NCBI RefSeq assembly: GCF_003589595.1 | Contig: NW_020653200.1 | Coordinates: 1,295,375 to 1,359,374 of the forward strand | Direction: 5' to 3' | Length of the DNA stretch: 64,000 nt | From: Hyposmocoma kahamanoa | Lineage: Eukaryota > Arthropoda > Insecta > Lepidoptera > Cosmopterigidae | Shown: piece after piece, positions 56,016 through 64,000 of the stretch | How positions within the stretch are numbered: position 1 is the stretch's first letter | How the letters are laid out: each line of letters starts with the position of its first letter | Program-made: the position numbers and the translations under genes | The notes under the pieces: generated by a model | What the model was told of the DNA's origin: nothing | Seen by the model: only the letters and a program-made list of their open reading frames with translations | The model's database searches: none

Positions 56016-56792
56016 TGTGGAATCTAGACTCAATGACTCAAATCAATTCAATAGTTTAATTAATGCGTGTAGGGACAAGGTGGATTCTGTGCAAGACATT
56101 TGTCTTCATCATTATCTTGTCATCGTGGCTATTCGCGATAGCGTCCGAGCTCATCGACAATATTTCGATACCTGTCACATACGTTGTTGCAAACCACAAA
56201 ATAGCATTATTTATTTTTTACTTAAATATATTATTTTTATGTGTATTTTAAGTTCCATGGTTAAATAGTATTATTTAATATAGGATACATATAACCTAGA
56301 AGTATAATATACATAAAGAAGGATATATTTAAGTAAAAAATGCTATTTTGTAGCTAACAACAACTTACGTGAGAGGTATCGATTTATACATAATATTTAT
56401 ACATACAAACAATTTATAACAGGAAATCGGACTAGTCTTCAGAACGCATTTTAAAATAACTGTAAATATAATTTTATTTAAATAAAGGTTGTCAAACCCC
56501 TAAAATTATGTTTAAAAATGTAATTGATAGAAATTGCCACACAAACGGCACTGCATATCTTCTCAGAGCGCGTGACGTCATTGGTAATAAAACAAACTAA
56601 ACAATGTGCATTTGCCTTAAGAGATTTACGTATTGATTGACTACTGTCCTCAATTCGAAATATTTACAGGTTTTAATTAACAAATTAAAACAAGATAATA
56701 GTCACGAGGTGTTTGATGCTTGCGTAACAGATGACTCATTACAAATGTTAGATTTCGTTTATTGGTTTAATAATCTCAGTACAGGGCACTAA
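56016..56792. other. Intronic, no supported gene
   Basis: AT-rich. Two overlapping plus frames at 56017-56268 are taken as chance. Confidence 0.4.
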
Positions 56793-56986
56793 AAAAACCG
56801 ATCTCAAAAGTCATTCATCCCCTAGTTTGCCACCCTTAGAGGTGGAATATTTTCTTCAAATTTAAATGGGACCAATACTTTCCAACAAAAAAAGAGTCAT
56901 CAAAAATCGGTTCACAAATAGTATAGATATCGCGTAACATACATACAAAAAAACACACAGTCGAATTCAAAACCTCCTCCTTACAA
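56793..56986 (-). repeat. 'ACCGACTTC' repeat E, truncated
   Basis: Begins AAAAACCGATCTCAAAAGTC and runs to AAAACCTCCTCCTTAC, lacking the final GAAGTCGGTT end. Confidence 0.7.
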
Positions 56987-57218
56987 TACATCAATACATA
57001 CCCATACCTTATTTATATACCTTACAATACCTTGGACAACAATCGAATACCTTACGCGAATAGGCAAATCATTTCAGTATTATAGCGTATGCCATCGATG
57101 TGATAAGAAGCTTATTGTGTCACAAAAATGTTGATTGAATGATGTATTTTTAATGTATTGTTACTATACAAACATTCTTTGTAACTATATTTTAGAACTT
57201 TTATTATTATTTCTGTGA
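56987..57218. other. No gene seen
   Basis: Nothing recognised. Confidence 0.4.
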
Positions 57219-57722
57219 TATCGAGTGAATGGACGAACGAGTCGTGCGCCTGATGGTAAGCGACACGTCTGTCCATAACAGTTTCAGTGCCACTCAGAGC
57301 TTTAAATCACAAAGACCAGTGAGGCCTCGCCGCTGCGCCCGTCACCCTGTGACATAAGTTGACTAGTCCCATGTGCTTGCAATTTCACCAGTATGGAGAC
57401 AAAAAAAACACGAAGTCAAGAATTCGGAGTTAAGCAACGGGAACAGAAGAAATTTATACAAGATTTTATAAATTTGTGCTGTTATACAAGATTTTTAGTA
57501 CAGTTACTTGTGAAAGAGTCCAGGGAAGTACTGCCACTTTACCTATTTCTGCCGTTAAGCACTAATTTCAGCATTACTTGGCTCCAGTATTGAAGGGCAT
57601 GCGTGCTGGTGAAATTACAAACACGTCAACTTACGTTTCAGGGCGACAGGCGCATTGGTCTTTGCGATTTAAGGCTGTAAATGCACTGCAACGTTCGTCC
57701 CGTCACTTGATATTATTAAAAA
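57219..57722. repeat. Inverted pair of family A repeats
   Basis: A minus copy at 57219-57394 (GACGAACGAGTCGTGCGCC to CAATTTCACCAG) and a plus copy at 57503-57722 (GGGAAGTACTGCCAC to CGTTCGTCCCGTCACTTGAT) face each other across a spacer of about 110 bp. A transcript could fold over roughly 170 bp. Neither is full length. Confidence 0.75.
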
Positions 57723-58095
57723 TTTATTTTTTTGTTACAATAACGATACTCGTTAGTTTTAATTAGTTAATTTCAAAATTAAATTCACTCAAAGTTGATA
57801 ATATAAGTTAAATTAAATATTTTTTTATATTTTTCTTGTCACAAACAGGCTTAAGGGTATAGGGACTTATTGATTATACCAAAATCAGATATGTTGCTTT
57901 GTGAGAGACTGGTGCACGAGACAAGATTTAAAAAATCTGTATTACACGCCACCAGGCTTCCTGTCTGCAGATGAGCAATGAGATTATAAAATACTTTAAT
58001 ATTTCTAAGTTATAATAATACCAGTAGGTACTAAAGTATGTAGTGAGAACCTCAAATAAAAAAGAATATAACCTAACCTCACTACAGAGTACTAA
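57723..58095. other. No gene seen
   Basis: AT-rich spacer. Confidence 0.4.
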
Positions 58096-58304
58096 AAAAA
58101 CCGATCTCAAAAGTCATTCATCCCCTAGTTTACCACCCTTAGAGGTCGAATCTATCTTCAAATTTAAATGGGACTACTTCTGAGGTACCCTCTTTTGAAC
58201 AAAAAAGAATCATCAAAATCGGTTCACAAATGGCGGAGTTATCACGTAACATATATACAAAAAAAACAGAGTAGAACTGAAAACGTCCTTTTTGAAGTCG
58301 GTTA
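58096..58304 (-). repeat. 'ACCGACTTC' repeat E, short full copy
   Basis: Ends AAAAACCGATCTCAAAAGTC and TTTTTGAAGTCGGTTAAATC. Close in sequence to 56793-56986, sharing CATTCATCCCCTAGTTT, so the two may derive from one burst. Confidence 0.75.
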
Positions 58305-59251
58305 AATCGGGAAAAAATAATATAGAAGTGAAAACAACACGATTCTGTCATTTCCAGTCACGTTTGTGGAGTTACAAATTTCTGTTATCGTACGTGATTT
58401 ATGCTCAAATCATAAATTTTAATGAAAATTTAAAAACCTCGATATAAATAAGCAAACTCTACAAAGTCAATTATCTGTTTATACGTCGAGACCAATTTAA
58501 AATACACCTTTAATAAGGGTTGGTTCCTGTTTTATGGAAATTTTAAAGCGATCACAACGCGTTTTGGACATTTTTACGCTTAATGAGTATTTTCGATCGT
58601 TGGGGTAAAAATATATAAATCGCACAGCCTGTTAACGTTAATATAAATTTACAATATTTAAATAAAATACTGTTTTAAACAATCATTTAATAAATGTATT
58701 TTTTAATGTAAAACAGACTAAAGCTGTGCCATAATCTCGCTTAATTTTAAGCGATACTGCGGCCTAGATGTTTGTCTAGTAAAAACATACACATTCCAGT
58801 CTTTAATAGCCCTAGTTTGTAGCTTTCGAGAAACACTGTATTCCATTACTTTGTCGCACGCATTAGGAGTGAAGCCAAACTTTTGAAATAAAACACATAC
58901 TCCGAGATGTCAATTTTTAAGCAAAGGGAATGCATTTATTCCTTCGAATTTTCAAACTAGGTCGAACGAATAGTGAGTTTTGGTGTCCACGACATAGACA
59001 CCCTGTACAAGCACGTACCCGTAGTAGCAAGTACTTAGTACTAATTACCACTGTCTACATAGTTCTAAATCTACTATCAGACAGAACGACCTGAAGTTGC
59101 TGAGTTAAAATATACACATAAAAATCCTTCAATTTAATGTTACGTCGTTAGGCGCTTCGTTAGCATCGTCATGTTTCCTTCTTCGAAGTCAATGTAAAAG
59201 AAAATTGGTTCATAAGTTAAAGTAAAAGGTACATAATTTTAAGATATTTAC
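58305..59251. other. Intronic, no gene seen
   Basis: AT-rich. No exon of SCaMC or of another gene could be recognised. Confidence 0.4.
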
Positions 59252-59339
59252 CTTTTCAAAAGATTTGTGGCTTCGTTCCTGCCGATTGCAATGCCCAAAT
59301 CAGCAAACGCCGATATGAGCTCTTCCAAGTCGACTTTTC
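59252..59339 (-). CDS. SCaMC exon: end of an EF-hand loop and linking helix
   Basis: 88-nt internal exon on the minus strand. The acceptor is TTTTTTCAG ending at 59340. The exon opens with GA, the last two bases of a Gly codon begun upstream, then has 28 codons KVDLEELISAFADLGIAIGR and NEATNLLK plus the AG that begins the next Arg. The donor is AG|GTAAAT. The Gly-Lys-Val-Asp-Leu-Glu-Glu run is positions 6-12 of an EF-hand loop. Residue order and the split Arg lead straight into exon 49046-49157, so both belong to one calcium-regulated mitochondrial ATP-Mg/phosphate carrier gene. Upstream exons lie outside the window. Confidence 0.92.
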
Positions 59340-59887
59340 CTGAAAAAATATAATTTGTGGTCAATTTACGACGAACCCGGTGACCCGACTTGCTTATATT
59401 GCATTGTAGGCGTTGATAAGGAGGTTCCGGCTACAATTCCCGGTAGAACCAATTTCTTTCTAAATTGGTTCCCCTTTGGGTGCCCCGGAATGAATGCCAT
59501 TACCCTGGTACTATTCTCAAGTGTGACACTAGTTGATTGGTATGGTTGTGTGGCACATTACTATTTTAATTATAGCCTCTAAATGCGTCGCAGCTAAAAA
59601 CTCTTTCAAGCAAGCGTAAACACATTCATAAAACACGGCGTGTGCGTTTTGCAGCTTCTATTAAAAAGAAGGAACGACAATGTGTAAATTCCGAGCAAAT
59701 TACAATATTTATTCATGGACACCTTCAAGTCGGCGGCTCCACCGAATAAACGTGTATTAAGACAACATTACATGAAAACTAAAATGAGTAAAAACTTCAA
59801 AAACTCGGCGTCTGATGGGTTTACGTATGACGAAAATGATAGAAATAAATCAACCTGTGTTTTTACGTTTTACTGTGTTGTTACTTT
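59340..59887. other. Intronic, no supported gene
   Basis: Holds plus frames of 75 codons (59355-59582) and 84 codons (59715-59969). The second runs into a family A repeat, and neither has a recognised domain. The preceding SCaMC exon was not found here. Confidence 0.4.
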
Positions 59888-60190
59888 ATTAGTAGCAGTA
59901 CTGCTCCTTGTGAAAGAGTTTCTCCTGGGAAGTACTGCCACCTTACCTATTTCTGCCGCCAAGCAGTAATGTGAGCATTACTGCGTACCGGTTTAGTAAG
60001 GGTGCTAGTCAAATTACAGGCACATGGGACTTGTCAACTTATGTCTCAAGCTGACGGGCGCAGTGACAGGGTCCATAAGATCTTTACGATTTAAATCTCT
60101 GAGCAGCACTACACCTGGTATGGACAGGCGTGTCGCTTACCACCAGGCGCACGACTTGTTCGTCCCATAGCTTCATATCATAAAAAAAGT
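59888..60190 (+). repeat. Family A repeat, full length
   Basis: TAGTAGCAGTACTGCTCCTT through TATTTCTGCCGCCAAGCAG, GGGACTTGTCAACTTATG and GCGCACGACTTGTTCGTCCC to an A-rich end. It ends about 20 bp before the GC-rich LINE begins. Confidence 0.85.
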
Positions 60191-60212
60191 CGTAAATGAC
60201 GTTTTAACTTTC

Positions 60213-60876
60213 AAATGGGGGTGTGTTAGTTGTTCCACCTCCACGTGTGCGAAGTCTTTGAGCAGTCTGTGGTAACATGTTATCACAGAACGCCCAAGGA
60301 CGTAGCCGGTACACCCTGGGGCCAACACTGACAATCCTCAGCTTCAGTCTGAGAATTGTCAGTGAGGGCGCGAAGCGATCAACACGGCCCGGCCATGCGT
60401 TTCTGGGGGTGGACCATGGCACGTGGTGGGCAGTCTAAACTTACACCCTCCTGCGTTAATGCCTACGCAGTTGAGCGCCGTACGCAGGGATGAAGGAATC
60501 CTGGGGGGTTGAGCCCGAGCGGGGTGGGGACTCCGGCAAGCAATACGCCCCCTTTGGCCCTGATTTCCTGCTAAACGGTAGCCCTGTGATTAGCCAACAC
60601 AGGGAAATGGCATTGTGTCCCGTCAGAGGGCCACAGGCGAGGTGTGGGGGGGACGGACTCGGCCATGCTGACGGGGTGAGTATGTGCGGAACACCTGGCT
60701 GACTTTGATCAGGTCAGCCAGCCGCACATTTCGAGCCCCCGATGTCGCGCAGTGAGCTCCCAACTTCTGCACCTATACTCTCCTGACAATCCTGGTGTCC
60801 CGAATGGGACATCCCCAAAGGTGCGGGCTCCGTGGTGGGTGGGAAGTCAGGAGAGTGAATTTTTCGAACTTTAAGT
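60213..60876 (+). other. LINE 5' UTR rich in stem-loops
   Basis: Four clear hairpins: 60326-60364 (CACTGACAAT..ATTGTCAGTG), 60582-60604 (CCCTGTG/CACAGGG), 60695-60721 (CTGGCTGAC/GTCAGCCAG, perfect 9 bp) and the outer pair 60777-60787 with 60846-60856 (ACTCTCCTGAC). They may serve RNA packaging, internal initiation or a 5' ribozyme; none of these is shown. Short frames inside are not supported as genes. Confidence 0.6.
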
Positions 60877-62367
60877 ATGGATTTAAACGATCAACTTTTA
60901 ACCAAAACCCAAAACCCAAAACCGGCGGTACTCGAGGGGAAACCCAAAAGTGCCCCACAAACAAATACGAACACACAGCGCCCTACGGTGAGTGGTAGGC
61001 CAAAGGGGAAACCCCAAGGTCAGCCGAGCACCGATGCTGGTGCTAGCACCACACCAGCGGTTGTGGCCCAAACCCCAGGTTCTGCGGCCCCCGCTCAAAA
61101 CCCATCAAACGCGGCCCTTGAAGCAGGGTGGACCTTGGTGAGTCGCCAGCCCAAATCCAAGGCCACGGCACCCATCCGCAAGGAAGGGACTAGTGGCCAC
61201 GGCGAGCGCCCACCTCCGGCCCCCAGTGGGAGCAAGGGACGCCCTGCCCGAAAAAACAAGAAGGCCCGTCGTAGAGAACGCGAGCGACGCACTTCACACA
61301 ACCCCCTGCCGAAGGAGGGAGAGGCGAGGCCCCCAGTGGGTGGCGCGAGTGGCCCAGGGACTGCATCAGCACGGTCAAATGGGTCGGTCGCGCACCCCAC
61401 TGGAAGGGCCCCCCCCCCTTCCAACAGCAAACCGGGAGAGAGCAGGCAGAGGTCCTCGACCATTGCCAAACGTGCCCGCCTTGACGAGACCATATCTCCT
61501 AGAGGCGAGCACAAGCGGCAAAAGGTTGAGAGGCCCGCTCAGCAGCGCACCTACGCCGAGGCCACCAGGCCCGAACTCATGGCTGTAATTACTTCAGCCA
61601 AAACTGGCTACATACGGAGCCCCGATGCCGACATGGTTCAGGTGGCCCTATGTCAGCGCCTCACGCAAGGAGCGGAGGAGTGCAGCGAGGAGGACGTCGG
61701 CCCACAGTTTCGTGGTAAACCTGTCTACAGTGACGGGTCCCTGAAACTGTGGTGTCAGGACACAGCCACCTTCCAGTGGCTAGAGGATGCTATTAGCACC
61801 ATCAGGCTGCCATCCGGGGAGCCCCTCTCATTGAAAAATGGGGTGGAGGCTCCCCGGAGGGTGGTCTGTGGACTACTCATCCCTGGTCACTGGGAGGATG
61901 CGCGTCGAATCGGCCGCATCCTCAAGTGGCAAAACCCGTGGGCGGAGGCACACCGCTGGGTTGTTCACAGGCTGCAGCAGCATAGTGGCAACTCCTTTGT
62001 AGTGGTGAGCCTCCCAGAAGAGCTCGTCCCCGCTGTCCTGGGGCATGGCCGGCGCCTAACCTTCCAGTTGGGCACGGTCTACCTCAGGTTTAGATCGAAG
62101 AGGGGCCTGTACACAGACGTGCCACCCGAGAAGACGGGCACAACAACGACGCGGATGGACGTCTCCCCGGAGCCCTCCACCTCCTCCAATATTCCCGGAG
62201 AAGGTGAAGGGCCCTCCTCGACCCCCGTCTCTGCGGACGCCGCTGTCAAACCGGTGGCGACCAGCAGTGACGACGAGTGCGTGTTGGGGATGGGAGACAT
62301 CCGACTGAGCGAGGACGTGGACGAGGAGCTGCTATCATCTGATGGCGGTTTCCCCCTCGCTCAGTAA
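60877..62367 (+). CDS. LINE ORF1 (Gag-like RNA-binding protein), 496 aa
   Basis: Starts at ATG 60877 (MDLNDQLLTKTQNPKP). Residues 1-220 are low-complexity, rich in Pro, Gly, Arg and Lys with basic clusters (RKNKKARRRERERR), suiting RNA binding and nuclear entry. Residues about 225-410 form a folded-looking domain (TYAEATRPELMAVI, LKLWCQDTATFQWLEDAI, GLLIPGHWEDARRIGRILK, VVVSLPEELV) that resembles arthropod DUF4780-type ORF1 domains; this is by resemblance only. The tail is acidic (SEDVDEELLSSDGG). No CCHC knuckle is present. ORF2 begins inside its last codons, so translational coupling is likely. The long opposite-strand frames over it are shadows of its GC-rich codon use. Confidence 0.85.
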   Translation: MDLNDQLLTKTQNPKPAVLEGKPKSAPQTNTNTQRPTVSGRPKGKPQGQPSTDAGASTTPAVVAQTPGSAAPAQNPSNAALEAGWTLVSRQPKSKATAPIRKEGTSGHGERPPPAPSGSKGRPARKNKKARRRERERRTSHNPLPKEGEARPPVGGASGPGTASARSNGSVAHPTGRAPPPSNSKPGESRQRSSTIAKRARLDETISPRGEHKRQKVERPAQQRTYAEATRPELMAVITSAKTGYIRSPDADMVQVALCQRLTQGAEECSEEDVGPQFRGKPVYSDGSLKLWCQDTATFQWLEDAISTIRLPSGEPLSLKNGVEAPRRVVCGLLIPGHWEDARRIGRILKWQNPWAEAHRWVVHRLQQHSGNSFVVVSLPEELVPAVLGHGRRLTFQLGTVYLRFRSKRGLYTDVPPEKTGTTTTRMDVSPEPSTSSNIPGEGEGPSSTPVSADAAVKPVATSSDDECVLGMGDIRLSEDVDEELLSSDGGFPLAQ

Positions 62368-64000
62368 ACTTCACATCGTCCAGAGCAACCTCCACCACAG
62401 CCAGGCCGCAACGGTTCAGCTCCGGAAATGGTTGGAGGCCAACAACACAGCCATGGCACTAATCCAGGAACCGTGGATTAGTGCCCGTGGCCAAATAAAT
62501 GGACTCTCACATCTGAGAGGTAAGCTATTATCGACTACCATCTCAGATAAACCTAGAACTTGCATATATTACTCCAATAACTTACATGTACAGCCACTAA
62601 CTGAATTCTGTTCCAGAGACCTGTGTGCCGTAAAGCTTTTAGCAGACGCGGCCACGGGTCTGCCTGAAGTGGTGCTCGCCTCTGTCTATATGGCGGAGAC
62701 TGATGTGCCACCACCACAGGAAATGGTTCAGCTAATCAACTACTGCGAGCAGAACGGCCAGATTATCATCGTGGCTACTGACTCCAATGCCCACCATCCG
62801 TTGTGGGGCATGGAACTCGCAAATGATAGAGGTAAGAACCTAACAGAATACTTATTCACAACTAACCTTCAAATCCTTAATAAAGGTATAGTACCAACTT
62901 TTATAAATAAAAGATGTAGAACTATCATAGACCTAACCCTAGCGTCAGAAGGAGCAGTGGACCTAATCCACAACTGGCACGTGTCCGAAGAAGCATCTTT
63001 CTCGGACCACAGATGGATAAGATTCAGCTTAGAAACAGCTATTAAAGAACAACAACCGAAACGGAATCCCAGAAAAACCGACCGTAAACTATACGCGGAC
63101 AAACTACACCAGAACCTGGGAGAACCGGGAGCACCGGGAAGACTACTGGGCACAGCACAGATAGAAACACAGGTTAAAGAACTAACATCAAACGTATTGA
63201 ACAGCTATAACTCCGCATGCCCACTGAGTGACGCAGCCCCGCGACAAGGTCGACACTGGTGGGGACCTGAGCTTGAGAGGCTACGAAGAAGGGTAAGGAG
63301 ACACTTCAATAGAGCAATGAACACATGCGCGGATGAGGACTGGGAAAACTACAAGACGGCCAAATCCAAACTAAAAAAGCGCATACGGTTCAGGAGCACC
63401 GCGTCATGGCGAGGCTACTGCGGGAACATCACGTCTTGCGCACAAGCAAACAGAATAAGGAAAATCCTAGGCAACTCAAATTCAACTGAGCTAGGTTCAA
63501 TACGCAAAATAGATAACACATACACAACTTCCCCTGCGGAAACGGAAAGAACCCTACTGGAAGTACATTTCCCAGGATGTAGGTTCGTCCAAGACGACAG
63601 GTGTGTAGAAATGAACTACACCACATCGATCCATAACTGGCGATACGCAGAACAAGTAGTGACATACGAAAAGACAAAATGGGCAGTAAACACATTTGAA
63701 CCATACAAAGCTCCGGGCCAAGATGGAGTATTCCCTGCACTCCTACAATGGGGCGGGGACACACTGGTCCAGCACCTGGTCAACATCTTTCGGGCCTGCC
63801 TAGCATTCAGCTATGTGCCCCATAGCTGGCGAGAGGTAAAAGTCATATTTATACCGAAACCAGGAAAACCCGACTACACTGACGCGAAGTCCTTCAGACC
63901 AATCAGCCTCACATCGTTCTTCTTGAAGACTTTAGAAAGGATATGTGACAGAGAACTGAGGGATGGAGCGCTTAAGAACATTCCATTACACGGTAACCAA
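62342..64000 (+). CDS. LINE ORF2 (endonuclease-reverse transcriptase), 553 codons seen, incomplete
   Basis: An ATG at 62342 overlaps ORF1 by 26 nt in a different frame, and the frame stays open for 553 codons to the window end. The endonuclease (exonuclease-endonuclease-phosphatase fold) spans residues about 10-230: VQSNLHHS at 14-20, the metal-binding Glu of IQEPW (E43), TDSNAHHPLWG (D147, N149), TIIDLTLAS (D197) and FSDHRWIRF (D222/H223). RT begins near residue 440 with EPYKAPGQDGVFPALLQ, then FIPKPGKPDY and SFRPISLTSFFLKTLERI. The FADD/YADD box lies beyond the edge. All visible catalytic residues are intact. It nicks target DNA and primes reverse transcription. Confidence 0.92.
   Translation, partial: MAVSPSLSKLHIVQSNLHHSQAATVQLRKWLEANNTAMALIQEPWISARGQINGLSHLRGKLLSTTISDKPRTCIYYSNNLHVQPLTEFCSRDLCAVKLLADAATGLPEVVLASVYMAETDVPPPQEMVQLINYCEQNGQIIIVATDSNAHHPLWGMELANDRGKNLTEYLFTTNLQILNKGIVPTFINKRCRTIIDLTLASEGAVDLIHNWHVSEEASFSDHRWIRFSLETAIKEQQPKRNPRKTDRKLYADKLHQNLGEPGAPGRLLGTAQIETQVKELTSNVLNSYNSACPLSDAAPRQGRHWWGPELERLRRRVRRHFNRAMNTCADEDWENYKTAKSKLKKRIRFRSTASWRGYCGNITSCAQANRIRKILGNSNSTELGSIRKIDNTYTTSPAETERTLLEVHFPGCRFVQDDRCVEMNYTTSIHNWRYAEQVVTYEKTKWAVNTFEPYKAPGQDGVFPALLQWGGDTLVQHLVNIFRACLAFSYVPHSWREVKVIFIPKPGKPDYTDAKSFRPISLTSFFLKTLERICDRELRDGALKNIPLHGNQ

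Larger units (their letters stand above)
49158..59251 (-). other. SCaMC intron, about 10.1 kb, TE-filled
   Basis: Bounded by donor AG|GTAAAT at 59252/59251 and acceptor CAG|G at 49158/49157. It holds an RTE-like LINE end, SINE C, a LINE tail, three full or partial family A copies, two ACCGACTTC repeats and several hairpins. No further exon was recognised inside. Confidence 0.75.
60213..64000 (+). mobile_element. Non-LTR retrotransposon (two ORFs), apparently intact, runs off the edge
   Basis: Composition changes abruptly to GC-rich at about 60213 and stays so through the 5' UTR and ORF1. ORF1 (60877-62367) and ORF2 (62342 onward) overlap by 26 nt and both are uninterrupted. ORF2 has an N-terminal endonuclease and the start of the reverse transcriptase. 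The FRPISLTSFFLKTLERI motif and the lack of CCHC knuckles in ORF1 recall LOA/R1-type groups; the clade is not settled. The element lies in an SCaMC intron in the opposite orientation. Confidence 0.85.

Noticed and set aside
61095..61514. 139-codon minus-strand ORF inside the LINE
   Set aside because: GC-rich codon use of ORF1 keeps the opposite strand open. No domain or start context.

Overview
This window looks like a stretch of insect nuclear DNA, most probably from a moth or butterfly. It is AT-rich and densely packed with transposable elements. Host coding sequence is sparse and split by very large introns. The pointers to Lepidoptera are the dispersed retroelement tails (landmarks TATTTCTGCCGCCAAGCAG and GATCTTTGCGATTTAAAG), the CTAGCTGGTGCCC and ACCGACTTC repeats, and several mariner/Tc1 lineages. 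The species cannot be named from the sequence. There are no operons, CRISPR arrays, rRNA genes or free-standing tRNA genes.

Host genes. The only recognisable host gene is on the minus strand: two consecutive exons of the EF-hand, calcium-regulated mitochondrial ATP-Mg/phosphate carrier (SCaMC, SLC25A23/24/25 family). They lie at 59252-59339 and 49046-49157. They join through a split arginine codon (AG|G) across an intron of about 10 kb that is filled with repeats. The upstream exons must lie beyond the right edge; the carrier-domain exons were not found to the left. A second minus-strand candidate is a possible first coding exon at 8856-8942 (29 codons, strong GTAAAT donor) below a GC-rich, promoter-like stretch. 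Its product is not recognised.

Layout. 1-9 kb: family A repeats, tRNA-derived SINEs, TWA-flanked MITEs and a Penelope terminal fragment. 9.2-10.7 kb: three inverted-repeat elements placed end to end. 11-19.4 kb: ACCGACTTC repeats, one split by a Tc1-like element (16556-18090), then a Penelope-like GIY-YIG remnant. 22-26.2 kb: a decayed CR1/Jockey-like LINE, a family A copy split by a TTAA-flanked element, a CTAGCTGGTGCCC repeat carrying a mariner end, and a MITE with 39-bp ends. 30-34 kb: an 8-bp-TSD foldback element, a near-complete mariner (31852-33126) and a GC-rich palindromic MITE. 37.4-40.2 kb: a decayed mariner beside a second Tc1-like element (38622-40164). 50.3-51.3 kb: an RTE-like LINE end carrying a templated inverted insertion. 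55-60 kb: more repeat copies around the second host exon. 60.2-64 kb: a GC-rich non-LTR retrotransposon with intact ORF1 (496 aa) and an ORF2 still open at the window edge (553 codons seen).

How it fits together. The mobile elements can be ordered by nesting. Several insertions can be checked against an undisturbed copy of the host repeat elsewhere in the window: MITE in LINE tail, Tc1 in ACCGACTTC repeat, TTAA element in family A. All DNA transposases seen here are broken by frameshifts or stops. The right-hand LINE is the only element that still looks intact. No new gene system is evident. The most unusual items are the templated inversion in the RTE remnant, the TCGAC-periodic 8-bp-TSD foldback element, the 39-bp-TIR element and the apparently intact LINE.
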